Assembly: GCF_008831285.2 (NCBI RefSeq) | Contig: NC_045145.1 | Span: forward strand, 4,874,723-4,938,722 | Origin: Nymphaea colorata | Lineage: Eukaryota; Streptophyta; Magnoliopsida; Nymphaeales; Nymphaeaceae | Length of the DNA stretch: 64,000 bases | Reading direction: 5' to 3' | In this document: piece by piece, positions 13,400 through 22,799 of the stretch | Numbering within the stretch: the stretch's first letter is position 1 | Layout of the letters: each line of letters starts with the position of its first letter | The notes under the pieces: generated by a model | The model's database searches: none | What the model was told of the DNA's origin: nothing | The model's input: only the letters and a program-made list of their open reading frames with translations | Position numbers and translations under genes: made by a program

Positions 13400-13833
13400 C
13401 CATTGTGATCTAAGGATGAGCAGTCCAATGCCAACACACTTGCATCACCTTGGAAGGCTTTGAACCAAGAGTAGCTGATAAATACCCTATCGATGTGATT
13501 CATCACATTGTCCTCTCCTTATCTATTGTTTGACCATGTGAATTTGCATTGGGGATCACTAATCTTAATGAGGGACCATGCCACCACAAATCGGGAGAAT
13601 GCTTTGCACACAGTCGGGATTGGTGCTCTCTTTGTTTTCTCTTTCTCCTTTAGGATGGAATTAAAATCCCCTGAACATATGAAAGTTATTGCTATGCAAT
13701 TCAAAACTGAACTTAGATCCACTAGTTCATACCTATGAACTTCTAAGTTGGGGTTGAGGCAAATTCCAATCAGTTGAAAATCTCTCTCCATCACAGTGTA
13801 CCAGAATTGCATATGCACGCAATTGATACTCAT
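13400..13833 (-). pseudogene. LINE-A endonuclease C-terminal fragment
   Basis: A minus-strand open stretch carries FICSGDFNSILKEKEK (the GDFN motif of apurinic-type LINE endonucleases), then DPQCKFTWSNNR, then after a stop NHIDRVF. These are the late motifs (GDFN, TW, DR) of the exonuclease-endonuclease-phosphatase fold, so the assignment to a LINE endonuclease is firm even though the ORF is broken. Its position between the ORF1-like and RT-like pieces fits LINE order. Confidence 0.7.
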
Positions 13834-15087
13834 GCCTGCATCTCTAACTCACAAGGCCACTACAAAATCAGGATTCTGGCCCAAAGGCCACTGACTCCTA
13901 TGTTAGATACCACATGAGGATCAACCAACTTGAGGGACATTTTACACACACTGCCATGAGTCAATTTTGTGCCTATCAAAATGGTTACAAGAGGGTTTAT
14001 CTCAGTTAGAGTCACTTGCAATTTTCATTGGGTAGTGGCTCTAGCTAGACGCTCACATTCGATGCAAGTACTCGCATGGTAAGCAGTCTCAGGGTAAATA
14101 CAAAGAGTTATGACTCCCATGTCCAGGGTCACCGCTCTTCACGTTCTCCTTGTCGTTCCCCTCTACCTCCAACCTTCTTGCTCTATGCATGCTCACAGGA
14201 TCACTGTCCGGCCCTAGTTTAGGACTCATAGGATCCCCATTGGTTGCCTCCTTCAGCACTTCTTCCCCTTCACCGCTGCTTGCCTACTTTTTGAAGTTGC
14301 TAACTTTCTTGCATTTGAGGGTTCACTTCTTCACTTTGGTCCCCAATGTCTTCCCAGTTTGCTCCTTAGCCAAGGCTAGCCATTGCTTTACCCCAACTTC
14401 TTAGACACAGGTAAGCGATGTGCTTCTACTATCTCTAAGCTCCCCCACATCTAAAGGATCCACACAAATTTCCATTTGCTCCTCATGGACCACCTCCTTT
14501 TAGACATTGGTTGTTAAGCCTCTTCCACCAAGCTCTACGATTGTAGGGCCTGGGTGTTACATTCTTGCCGCTTAGCTACAACCACCTCAAATTCCAGCTC
14601 TTGTAAAGCCTTAAATTTGTAAACAAGTTGTGTTTGGTTGTGAGGGCTCCTCACCTGATGCTATTGAGGTTTTGCGTCTTCTTCGCCATCCTCACTATAA
14701 ACTCCATTCATCCTTCTCTAGGGTGGTTTTGTTTGGAGCCCTTCAACGGCCATCACAGTTCACCAACGAATGATTGATCAAACCACAAGCATTACAAAAC
14801 TTGATTTTTTATTTGTATTTGATCACCTAGACCACAACCTCGATTTCCATCTCCCCCACTGGAGCAAAGCCATGGGGATCTTCAATCAAACAGCAAGCAA
14901 ATCCATTGCCTTCATAAAATTGTCAATGCCCACGAACCTGGCTCCAATTAGATATGCCAAATCCCTAACATGGGAAATTTTGGAAAGCAAACCCACATTC
15001 CAACTATATTTGCTACTTCAATCTTGAGCAGCTAGCTTGGCCTCCATCGGTTCATTACCAGCCCTCGACCCCCCCCCCCCCCACCAT

Positions 15088-15390
15088 CTACCATTTGGGA
15101 GCAAGAATACCGTTGAAAGCATCCTCGTTGTCATCACGAATAAGAAAGTTCCCTTCTCTAGTGGTAGTAAACCAGAGGCTCCCAAAGCCTTTCCATTGCT
15201 CACACAATGAAACAAAGATATAGGGGTAATTGATCTTACTTCTTCCTATTCCACCAGGCAGGGTTGTGATTGTCGAATACTCAAAGGGCTTCGTCAGCTT
15301 TTGGTATGAGTCTTTTGGGATGAAGAGCCTCTTCTTCCCTTGCACCTCCCGCACTTCAAGAGGAGGGATGTCTACCATCTTCACAGCCAC
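15088..15390 (-). pseudogene. LINE-A ORF1-like open fragment (100 aa)
   Basis: Open minus-strand reading frame with a basic N-terminal half (VREVQGKKRLFIPKDSYQK) and a W-rich part (WKGFGSLWFTTTREGN). Collinear, more damaged copies lie in units 1, 3 and 4. Its place upstream of the endonuclease fits a LINE ORF1 (RNA-binding nucleocapsid-like) product. Further ORF1-like sequence continues toward 14,770. Downstream of it is a C-run at 15,068-15,081. The domain family was not identified. Confidence 0.5.
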
Positions 15391-15700
15391 CCCTTTCCAC
15401 TATGAGAGCCCACAAGCTGAAACCCACATGTACCTCTGTGTCGATAACTCCTCTTTCCCCATGGTTAGTCCCCAAAGGTGGGAACTCTGCGTCCATTGTC
15501 ATCTCCCCTACACTCCTTTCCATCTCCATGAAAACCTCCCCCACCCCCTCCCACCGCATAGGCATGCTTTCGCTAGTGGAAAAATGCTCACTCCAGAGCC
15601 TCTCTCTTTTCTCTTTCATCTCATTCCAATGGTTTAGTGAAAAGATCTGTGATTCCTTTTGAATGAGGAAATAAGTTGGAGAAGGATACATGCACAAAGT

Positions 15701-16560
15701 TGACGATGAAATGATAGTCAGCATAATGACATATATCTAGTCAAGTTCAATATGTTTTGTTAAAAGATATAAAAGTGTGTCAGTCATTGGGATATTCGGT
15801 CAGTGTTCGTTGGTGGAAAAGGGAGAGAATATCAGTCAAAAATTGGTATGCAAGATAAAAATACTATGATCTCTTAAAATGTATGACACCCATGTTAATT
15901 CAACAACAACAAAAGTGAAGGCTTGGATATCCCGCTTTGGAGATGGAATGGGACCTAAAGTCTCTAAGTTATGGCCATGAAACACAATTTGGACCAAGTG
16001 ATAGAAGATATACAAATAAATAGTAGTAGATCGGCATGTAAAAGCACAAAGAATGAATGAAGAAGAGGATTGGAGATGGATACCATGCTGTAGTCTAGCT
16101 TTGACATGTTTTCTTTTAAATTGAAAGTTAAACACAAGGTTCAGACTGTAGACAATATTTGGTCCTGCTACATATCTAAACTTTATAACATCTGAAATGC
16201 AAGCTGCCTACTAAATTTCAATAAAATGTAAGGTCTGAAATTTGTGAGCTACCTTGTCTGCAGTATGAGGAATCTCCAATATTCATATGAAATTCTAACT
16301 GCCAACTAATTTCGATAAAATGTAAGGGTCTGAAATTTGTGGGCTATCTTGTCTGCAGTATCAGGAATATCCATGGGCATGATACATGGTTTATAGGAAT
16401 TCACTATATTAGCTACATTTAGTATTTGCAGCATAATGTGCCTGGTTTGAGAAGATGGTAATTATCTCATGCTTCACCACAATACCAAGAAAATAATGAA
16501 TATAGTCTAAATTAGTCATTGCAAAAGGTGGCTAAGTAAAGAATAAACTCCTTAAATGTG
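15701..16560. repeat. Unit segment N1 (unit 2), non-coding
   Basis: Collinear with N1 of the other units. It includes a local ~100-bp tandem duplication around 16,180-16,380 that is shared with units 3 and 4. No gene recognised. Confidence 0.55.
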
Positions 16561-17527
16561 CTGGACTGATTTCTCATAGTAATGCATTATGAGCCCTTAT
16601 AAATAAATAAGGAAGAATTTGCATAGCTACGAAAAAAATTATAGGATATATGTATGCATCAGCAGTGCAAGAGTGCTACTATGTCAAGCTCATTCGGCAC
16701 TAAAGTTGAAGGATGACTAGTTCTATAAACTTTTTGGAATTAAAGTCTTCTATTATGATTTTGAGATTTATAAGAAAAATATCAAAGACATATTGTAGTT
16801 ACTTTCAAAGTGTTGTCAATATTTCAAGCAATTTATTATACTTTCATTTTCATAAACTATGTGAAATATATATATATAACAAACCCACATCTTCAAAGCT
16901 AGATGAGTTAAGCTCAGAAGTAGCAACCCCAATGTTGTTGGTCCCCTATAATGCAATGAGTAGTGTTGGGAATACTTCTGAGTTGAGCTCATCCAACTCC
17001 AAGGGTAACGTTTTTGTAACTTTGTATGCATCAAAGATCTCTTACAAATATTGCAAGCAAAACGTTGTCGTCCCGTTTACAAAAATTTGCATGTATAACA
17101 TATATTTGATGATGTTTACAAAAATTATTTACATAACATATGGTGTATTGAACTTCTGCACCATACTACAACTCTTTGTCATACAATATTTGCCACATTG
17201 TTAGAGCAACTATAATCATCTTTCATATTTTTTTCAAGTGAATCTTGAAAGTCATAATAGATAACTTTGATGTATAAAAACTTATAAAACTAGCTAACCT
17301 TCAAAGTCATATAAACTCAGCACAGAAGTAGTACTCCCAACGCTACTGGTTTTCTATAATGCAATCAGTAGCACTGGAAGTACTACTTCTGAGCTGAGCT
17401 CATATGACTCTAAAGGTAGAAGGTTGACTGGTTTTATAAGTTTTTCTACATCAAAATTATTATTATGATTTTCAAGATTAATTTAAAAATGTATCAAAGA
17501 TACATTGTAGTTTTTGCAAAGATTTAC
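16561..17527. repeat. Foldback block, left part (unit 2)
   Basis: Palindromic units centred near 16,670, 16,950 and 17,365. In the last one the arms flank a short loop reading TTTTCTATAATGCAAT and pair over at least 65 bp around AGAAGTAGTACT, extending outward to >150 bp. The block is cut at ~17,527 by the viral insertion and resumes at 27,027. Confidence 0.65.
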
Positions 17528-17532
17528 TTGTC

Positions 17533-18078
17533 CAAGATTGGCTTGAGCTTGGATGCACAAGGCTTTCTCAAGGCGGTCCATTTCTCGTCCAAGTTCATTG
17601 AAGCGGTCTAGAGGAATGCTTTTGGACTCGGTTTCATCTTGGTATCCCCAGTATTTGGCAATTTCTGGGTGATGCTGCTTGGCTAGCATTTTGTACCTGT
17701 TGACGAGCATCGGTCTTGGTTGCATGAAGGCTAGTCCTTCTCATTCTGGCTCAGAAATTCGTCTGGCTTGAGCCATGCTTTCTGAGCTGTAAGGAGATGT
17801 TATTTTACATAGATTAATGTTTGCAGAAAATAAAACTTAAAACTAATTTGTACAAACTGGTGGGACTAAAACATTAATTGTTGACTCTGTGAATTCTCTT
17901 CATGATCTCTTTGAGGTGGGAAATTATGTCTTCGATGTCATGGATCATACGCTGGCGTGTGATACGCCAGTAGTTGGCTTTGCTGGCAGATCGAAAATTT
18001 GCCGTCCATTTCAGTTCCTGTATCTTCTGAAGCCTTTCAAGATCTTCAAGGACACTTGTGAGGATCTCGGCTTCCAAT
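17533..18078 (-). pseudogene. Viral block A: ORF3 C-terminus and start of ORF4, inverted
   Basis: Reverse complement of E positions ~20,629-21,097, plus ~77 bp further upstream in viral sense. Its first part (18,077 to 17,874) ends an ORF with a helical, charged tail finishing at a TAA, interpreted as the polyprotein C-terminus. The second part holds the first ~80 codons of ORF4 (ATG near 17,776), cut off at the left host junction. It differs from block E by scattered substitutions only. Confidence 0.8.
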
Positions 18079-18378
18079 AGAAATCAGCCGCTTGAAGAAG
18101 GAAAATCAATACCTCCGAGATCAATTATTAATCAAACATCTCTCCAATGATCTCGAAGAATTAACTCTTGCAGACAAACAAAAGGAACAAAAGGGTAAGA
18201 AGATCCTTTCTACCGATGATAGCAGTTTTGTTCTGCAGGGAGAAAAGATCCTACATGAGGAAATTGCCAACGCAGCAACAAGAAAAGTGAGGTTCATAAA
18301 AAATCGCCTCTACAACCTCACTGCGCAAATTGAAATTCCAGGAGTTAAATCCTTCTCCGTCAGAGCAATCCTAGATAC
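18079..18378 (+). pseudogene. Viral block B: polyprotein segment before the protease
   Basis: A 300-bp duplicate of E positions ~25,261-25,560. The open frame starting at 18,092 is collinear with the pre-protease and protease N-terminal region. It stops inside the protease active-site codons: the Asp codon is present and the join to block C follows within a few bases, so the catalytic site is destroyed. Downstream of the join the frame reads antisense block C and is meaningless. Confidence 0.8.
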
Positions 18379-19677
18379 GGAAGGAACATCTATATTGGGC
18401 CTGATGGGGGGTGTTCTTCCTGTAGTTGGGGGGTATCCTGGCATGCTCATGGATACGTCTGCTGGAGGATTGTATGGCGACTGTGCGGTAGTTGTTCCTG
18501 AGGTTGCCGAAGCGACTATTGAAGATAGTTCTTTCATCTGAGGATATTCATATTCATTGAGTACGAACACTTGCTCTTGACATGCCCAAGGGTTTATGAA
18601 TTCCTCGGGGTCTTTATCGGAGTCATATTTTGGCATTGGCTCAGGTCCCTGCTGAGTGGCAAGGTATTGATAATACGCCATATCGTCTTCCTCCTCCTCT
18701 TCTTCTAGGAGAGCTAAAATGGTGTGTTTCGTAATTTCAGCTTCGTTTTCTCCTTCAACAGTAGCGGGTTCATATTCGGAAAACCGAAGGGATATGCGTC
18801 TGTCAACTAGGTTTGATGTCTCCATTTCTGTTGGTTGCATGGGGATCGAGGCTGATGAGGGTCGGATAATCCAGTTGAGACCCTGCATGTCCTGATTGTT
18901 TATCCTTCTTCCCAGGATAGCAGTTACTCCATGGATTGCCAGATAATCAGTGACATGGCTGATTTGGTAAGCAAAGGCCATATTAGGTGTGTTGGAGAGT
19001 CTGCCTATTAATCCTCTTGTAAGGATTAGGTTTGCCTCCCCATTTCTCCAATTAGTGTATCCTCGAGTCTGAATGGAGATTTGGAAGTGACGGTAGAAGT
19101 CTCCAAGGGTTAAGATTGTGTCGGGGATGATAAAAATAATTTGATTTCCCCTTGACAAATCTACTTCCATAGTGGCAAATATGGCTTGGTCATTCTGCCA
19201 TCTGTTGTCCCGGAATACAACCAATGCTTGCGTGCCTTCGTCCCTCCTGTGTAGGATTTGTAGCCTGATTTGTGCTAATCCGATATGGATAAATCGGAAA
19301 TTGCTTCGATACAACGCCTGATAGCTTTCCGGTTGTATGGATGGCCGATCCACCTGTTGATCGTCGAGGCAAGAGATTGCTTCCTCTGATAAGTGTTGAT
19401 AAACACGATGTTGGTTGGTATTGCTGCGAGCAGAGTATAAAACTTCGGCTGGTACCATGTTTGCTCTTTCTCGCAAGGATCTTGCCAGCTGCTGTTCTGG
19501 TTGCAGCTGTTCTTCTAGAATCTCCTGATGGTTACGCCGTATCAGCGAGTTGATTCTTCGCTGAAGATTCAAGCGCCTCCTTTGCCCGGTGCGGCAGCCT
19601 CGGATCTGATCTTCAAACTCTGGCTGTGAGTTTGAGATTTGAGTTTGAGAGGAGCTAACCGATGGTCGTCGATCCAT
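18379..19677 (-). pseudogene. Viral block C: N-terminal third of polyprotein ORF3 (movement protein part), inverted
   Basis: Begins at an ATG at 19,677 with MDRRPSVSSSQTQ and runs without a stop through the movement-protein-like region to the join with block B. It is the better-preserved copy of this region. The codon that is a TGA in block E (22,983) is CGA here, and a Gly-Arg-Leu stretch has one more residue than in E. An acidic Glu-run and a Pro-rich linker follow near the C-terminal side. It lacks coat protein and everything after, so it is non-functional. Confidence 0.85.
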
Positions 19678-20058
19678 CCTTAAGTTTCTTTTTCTCGTTT
19701 GCTAGGATGGTGTAGGGATCTTTGACAACATGAAGTTTGACTTTCTTTTCGGCTGGTTTGCCTATTGAAAGGTTCTTGAATTTTCTTCCAAGTTCGTCTA
19801 TCAAGGAATCTGATAGAGCGTCTTCTTTGGGATTGCTGCCTTGAGTATGTTCGAGAGCTCACATATTGTAGCTGCGAGCTGTACTTGGTTGTCGATCACT
19901 TGGGTGATTAACTGAATCAAGGTGTTGTTTTGCTTGATCAGGGTAGAAGTTGCAGCTCCTACTATGGAATTGTCTGATAGTTTGGCGTAAGCAATAGCCG
20001 GTGGTTCAACAGTATTTGTGATTGAAAGGGCTTTCTTGATGGCAAGATTGTCATTCAT
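19655..20058 (-). pseudogene. Viral block C: ORF2 copy, frameshifted
   Basis: Reverse-strand copy of ORF2 with the same start, overlapping the end of ORF1 by ATGA. It is 404 nt against 405 in block E, and a 1-nt deletion near 19,830 moves the last ~60 codons out of frame. Otherwise nearly identical to the E copy. Confidence 0.8.
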
Positions 20059-20325
20059 GAGAGTTGCCTCTGGATTTTTGTAACTTTTGTTTCTATTGTT
20101 TGGGTTCGTTCTTCAAGAGAAACCAAGTAATTCATAATGGTATTCTGAACGGGACTTTCTGAAGAGGTATACGAAGGAATAGATTTGGCTTGTGAAAATA
20201 AGCTTGAGAGATGACTAATCTGAGCTTCTAATCGCAGACAATGGTTTTCCAAGCTGAGAAGTTTGGTCTGGATGTCTGCAAGTGCAGAGAGTATCCTTTG
20301 AGTTTCTTCTATCTTGCCGAATAGG
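20055..20325 (-). pseudogene. Viral block C: ORF1 copy, inverted
   Basis: Reverse-strand copy of ORF1 sharing the coiled-coil-like sequence of the E copy and ending at the ATGA overlap with ORF2. The block ends at the join with block D, so any natural start codon or leader is absent. The open frame that continues past the join reads antisense block D and is an artefact. Confidence 0.75.
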
Positions 20326-20623
20326 ATGAAAATGCCAGGTGACCTTGGAAATATAATCAAACAAGCATTTGATGCCAAGTATCCCGGCGTTACAATAGGA
20401 CTCACCCCACGGATCCTATTCACATATCAGTACCTAGAGCAGGACTGCAAGGATGCTGCATTCAAAAGATCTCTAAAGAATCTATCCTTCTGCTCTCAAA
20501 TACCAATTCCAGGGTATTATAACAACCCTGCTCCGAGGAGATACGGCATGCGAAGATCTACTACTTACAGGGAAAAGCCACATCCAACCCATGCCCGAAT
20601 TGAGAAAAGAAAGCACCTACTTC
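20326..20623 (+). pseudogene. Viral block D: coat-protein C-terminal segment
   Basis: Duplicate of E positions ~24,416-24,714 covering the coat-protein end and the following basic stretch. It keeps a CGA codon where block E has the TGA at 24,687. Joined on the left to inverted block C through a few bases of shared sequence (ATAGG/ATTGG) and on the right to block E with ~5 bp of filler. Confidence 0.8.
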
Positions 20624-20628
20624 ATGCA

Positions 20629-20756
20629 CAAATTTTCGATCTGCCAGCAAAGCCAACTACTGGCGTATCACACGCCAGCCTATGAGCCATGACATCGAAG
20701 ACATAATTTCCCACCTCAAAGAGATCATGAAGAGAATTCACAGAGTCAACAATTAA
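20629..20756 (+). pseudogene. Viral block E: polyprotein C-terminal tail
   Basis: An open frame ending at TAA, with a helical tail (HDIEDIISHLKEIMKRIHRV). It matches the longer inverted piece in block A. In a circular or tandem viral genome it would follow RNase H, so it is read as the polyprotein C-terminus. The start is cut by the join with block D. Confidence 0.6.
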
Positions 20757-20841
20757 TGTTTTAGTCCCACCAGTTTGTACAAATTAGTTTTAAGTTTTAT
20801 TTTCTGCAAACATTAATCTGTGTAAAATAACATCTCCTTAC

Positions 20842-20843
20842 AG
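20842..20843 (+). promoter_or_regulatory. Candidate 3' splice site before viral ORF4
   Basis: A T-rich stretch ending CATCTCCTTACAG precedes the ORF4 ATG by 10 nt. A branch-like CATTAATC lies ~27 nt upstream of the AG. The same arrangement is in inverted block A. In rice tungro bacilliform virus the downstream ORF4 is expressed from spliced RNA, which makes this position meaningful. Inference only. Confidence 0.45.
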
Positions 20844-20853
20844 CTCAGAAAGC

Positions 20854-21267
20854 ATGGCTCAAGCCAGACGAATTTCTGAGCCAGAATGGGAAGGACTAGC
20901 CTTCATGCAACCAGGACCGATGCTCGTCAACAGGTACAAAATGCTAGCCAAGCAGCGTCACCCAGAAATTGCCAAATACTGGGGATACCAAGATGAAGCC
21001 GAGTCCAAAAGCATTCCTCTAGACCGCTTCAATGAACTTGGACGAGAAATGGACCGCCTTGAGAAAGCCTTGTGCATCCAAGCTCAAGCCAATCTTGAAA
21101 GTCTTGAAGAATTATTAAAGATTAAGCTTACTGTCTGTACCAAATGCTCGTCCAAAGACAATTATTGGTCTGACATTAGAGGATGCCTTCAGACCCATCT
21201 AGAGCGATTCAGAACACTAGCCCATCATCTCGTTCTTCTCCTGAATGGCAAAAAGATTAGCATATAA
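20854..21267 (+). CDS. Viral ORF4, small protein between polyprotein and promoter (137 aa)
   Basis: Complete ORF starting MAQARRISEPEW and ending before the promoter repeats. It has a central stretch RYKMLAKQRHPEIAKYW, a helical, charged middle (LGREMDRLEKAL), a CTKC pair and a hydrophobic C-terminal end. I recognise no domain. It lies 97 nt after the polyprotein stop and just behind a good 3' splice site. By position it is comparable to ORF4 of tungroviruses, not to ORF1. No stop or frameshift interrupts it, unlike ORF3, and the partial copy in block A agrees closely. The function is unknown. Confidence 0.65.
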   Translation: MAQARRISEPEWEGLAFMQPGPMLVNRYKMLAKQRHPEIAKYWGYQDEAESKSIPLDRFNELGREMDRLEKALCIQAQANLESLEELLKIKLTVCTKCSSKDNYWSDIRGCLQTHLERFRTLAHHLVLLLNGKKISI

Positions 21268-21276
21268 ACAGCATCT

Positions 21277-21480
21277 CACTTTATTTTACGCGTCTTTGCT
21301 TTTGTACTTTTGTCAAGTAGCGTTGGCGTTTGTGCCACGCGTCCCACTTTATTTTATGCGTCTTTGCTTTTGCACTTTTGTCGGGTAGCGTCGGCGTCTG
21401 TGCCACGCGTCCCACTTTATTTTACGCGTCTTTGCTTTTGCACTTTTGTCGAGTAGCGTCGGCGTCTGTGCCACGCGTTA
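21277..21480 (+). repeat. Three-copy 68-bp repeat upstream of the viral TATA box
   Basis: Three consecutive copies begin at 21,277, 21,345 and 21,413, each starting CACTTTATTTTA and ending near CCACGCGT. Copies 2 and 3 are more alike (CGTCGGCGTCTG) than copy 1 (CGTTGGCGTTTG). The location just upstream of the TATA box suggests an enhancer array. GC-rich compared with the surrounding host DNA. Confidence 0.85.
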
Positions 21481-21532
21481 CCCTTATCTTTTCAGGCGTC
21501 TTCTCGGCGCGTAGTGAGAGGCTCCCTTATTC

Positions 21533-21539
21533 TATATAA
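21533..21539 (+). promoter_or_regulatory. Viral TATA box (pregenomic RNA promoter)
   Basis: TATATAA in the context TTCTATATAAGGAGC, ~50 bp after the 68-bp repeats and ~220 bp before the primer-binding site. This is where the pregenomic RNA promoter of a caulimovirid is expected. A start site ~25-35 nt downstream is inferred. Confidence 0.7.
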
Positions 21540-21652
21540 GGAGCTCTAGCCGAAGGTGAAGCATCATCTTGACGCCCTCAAGGATTCTTCTCTTCCAGTG
21601 TCTAAGTTCTTACTTGTGTTTCTGAAAGCTTGGAGCATCGTCTCCTCTTTCA

Positions 21653-21658
21653 AATAAA
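21653..21658 (+). terminator. Viral poly(A) signal
   Basis: AATAAA ~115 nt after the TATA box. In pararetroviruses the signal lies shortly after the start site and is used on the second pass, giving a terminally redundant RNA. The spacing fits. Confidence 0.55.
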
Positions 21659-21751
21659 ATTCCAGCATTCCGTTTGAAGGCTTTTCCTTCATTCTAGCTT
21701 TGTGCATTCTTCTCGTTCTACGGATTACGGAATATTCACAGCCACGCTGTT

Positions 21752-21762
21752 TGGTATCAGAG
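21752..21762 (+). other. Primer-binding site, initiator Met-tRNA type
   Basis: TGGTATCAGAG is the sequence complementary to the 3' end of plant initiator tRNA-Met used by Caulimoviridae to start minus-strand DNA. It is followed by ATTAAC, so complementarity after the eleventh base is weak. Position 0 of the viral genome by convention. Confidence 0.85.
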
Positions 21763-21776
21763 ATTAACATCTACAA

Positions 21777-21782
21777 GTAAGA
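21777..21782 (+). promoter_or_regulatory. Candidate 5' splice site in the viral leader
   Basis: ACAA/GTAAGA lies 15 nt after the primer-binding site and upstream of ORF1. It is the best donor-like sequence noticed in the leader. Together with the acceptor before ORF4 it could give a spliced ORF4 mRNA from a circular or tandem template. Inference by analogy with tungroviruses. Confidence 0.35.
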
Positions 21783-21950
21783 GCCCGATCTTTGATCTTC
21801 TTCCTTCCTTCTTGTTTCAGTTTTTGGTTAAAGTTTAGTAGTCAGGCAAGTACGTGTTAAAGACCCAGACCCTTCAGGCTAGAGAAAGCCTTCACAAAGG
21901 TCATAAGTTGCGCACCACCTTGCTTTTGAAAACTAAACCTAAAACCCTAA

Positions 21951-22223
21951 ATCCTATTTGGCAAGATAGAAGAAACTCAAAGGATACTCTCTGCACTTGC
22001 AGACATTCAGACCAAACTTCTCAGCTTGAAAAACCATTGTCTGCGATTAGAAGCTCAGATTAGTCATCTCTCAAGCTTATTTTCACAAACCAAATCTATT
22101 CCTTCATATACCTCTTCAGAAAGTCCCGTTCAGAATACCATTCTGAATTACTTGGTTTCTCTTGAAGAACGAACCCAAACAGTAGAAACAAAAGTTACAA
22201 AAATCAAGAGGCAACTCTCATGA
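21951..22223 (+). CDS. Viral ORF1 (about 90 codons, no ATG)
   Basis: Open from just after an in-frame TAA (21,948) to a TGA that overlaps the ORF2 ATG as ATGA, a hallmark of badnavirus-like ORF1/ORF2 junctions. There is no in-frame ATG, so initiation would have to be non-AUG (as known for the first ORF of tungroviruses), or the 5' end is damaged. The protein looks like an extended helix (SALADIQTKLLSLKN, then EERTQTVETKVTKIKRQL), likely coiled coil. The function of such small caulimovirid proteins is poorly known. The inverted block C copy agrees but also lacks a start. Confidence 0.65.
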   Translation: MLFGKIEETQRILSALADIQTKLLSLKNHCLRLEAQISHLSSLFSQTKSIPSYTSSESPVQNTILNYLVSLEERTQTVETKVTKIKRQLS

Positions 22224-22624
22224 ATGACAATCTTGCCATCAAGAAAGCCCTTTCAATCACAAATACTGTTGAACCACTAGCTATTGCTTACGCCAAACCA
22301 TCAGACAATTCCACAGTAGGAGCTGCAACTTCTACCCTGATCAAGCAAAACAACACCTTGATTCAGTTAATCACCCAAGTGATCGACAACCAAGTACAGC
22401 TCGTAGCTACAATAGGTGAGCTCTCGAACATACTCAAGGTAGCAACTCCCAAAGAAGACGCTCTATCAGATTCCTTGATAGACGAACTCGGAAGAAAATT
22501 CAAGAACCTTTCAATAGGCAAACCAGCCGAAAAGAAAGTCAAACTTCACGTCGTCAAAGATCCCTACACCATCCTAGCAGACGAGAAAAAGAAACTTAAG
22601 GATGGATCGACGACCATCGGTTAG
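22220..22624 (+). CDS. Viral ORF2, small nucleic-acid/virion-associated-like protein (134 aa)
   Basis: Intact 134-aa frame with the layout of badnavirus ORF2 products: a conserved N-terminal part with an ALSITNTVEP-like stretch, a coiled-coil-prone KQNNTLIQLITQ segment, and a Lys-rich C-terminus (KPAEKKVKLHVVKDPY, then DEKKKLKDG) suited to nucleic-acid binding. Starts in the ATGA overlap with ORF1 and overlaps the ORF3 start by 23 nt, consistent with leaky-scanning expression of three ORFs from one RNA. Uninterrupted here; frameshifted in block C. Confidence 0.75.
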   Translation: MNDNLAIKKALSITNTVEPLAIAYAKPSDNSTVGAATSTLIKQNNTLIQLITQVIDNQVQLVATIGELSNILKVATPKEDALSDSLIDELGRKFKNLSIGKPAEKKVKLHVVKDPYTILADEKKKLKDGSTTIG

Positions 22625-22799
22625 CTCCTCTCAAACTCAAATCTCAAACTCACAGCCAGAGTTTGAAGATCAGATCCGAGGCTACCGCACCGGGCAAAGG
22701 AGGCGCCTGAATCTTCAGCGAAGAATCAACTCGCTGATACGGCGTAACCATCAGGAGATTCTAGAAGAACAGCTGCAACCAGAACAGCAGCTGGCAAGA

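Larger units (their letters stand above)
10191..15700 (-). mobile_element. LINE-A, longest copy, decayed non-LTR retrotransposon (unit 2)
   Basis: Reading leftward on the minus strand, the pieces appear in LINE order: an ORF1-like region (15,390 to ~14,400), an endonuclease region (~13,850-13,400), a reverse-transcriptase region (~12,780-11,600) and a C-terminal Cys-containing segment (~11,000-10,860). Frameshifts and stops are frequent throughout, so this is a relic. The 3' end is placed where the similarity block starts near 10,190; no poly(A) tail was found, and target duplications were not identified. The other units hold internally deleted versions. Confidence 0.7.

Noticed and set aside
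18092-18541. 149-codon frame as a viral protein
   Set aside because: Only the first ~95 codons are viral sense (block B); the remainder reads block C antisense.
20314-20685. 123-codon frame as a single viral gene
   Set aside because: It crosses the joins of blocks C/D and D/E; only the middle part is true coat-protein sequence.
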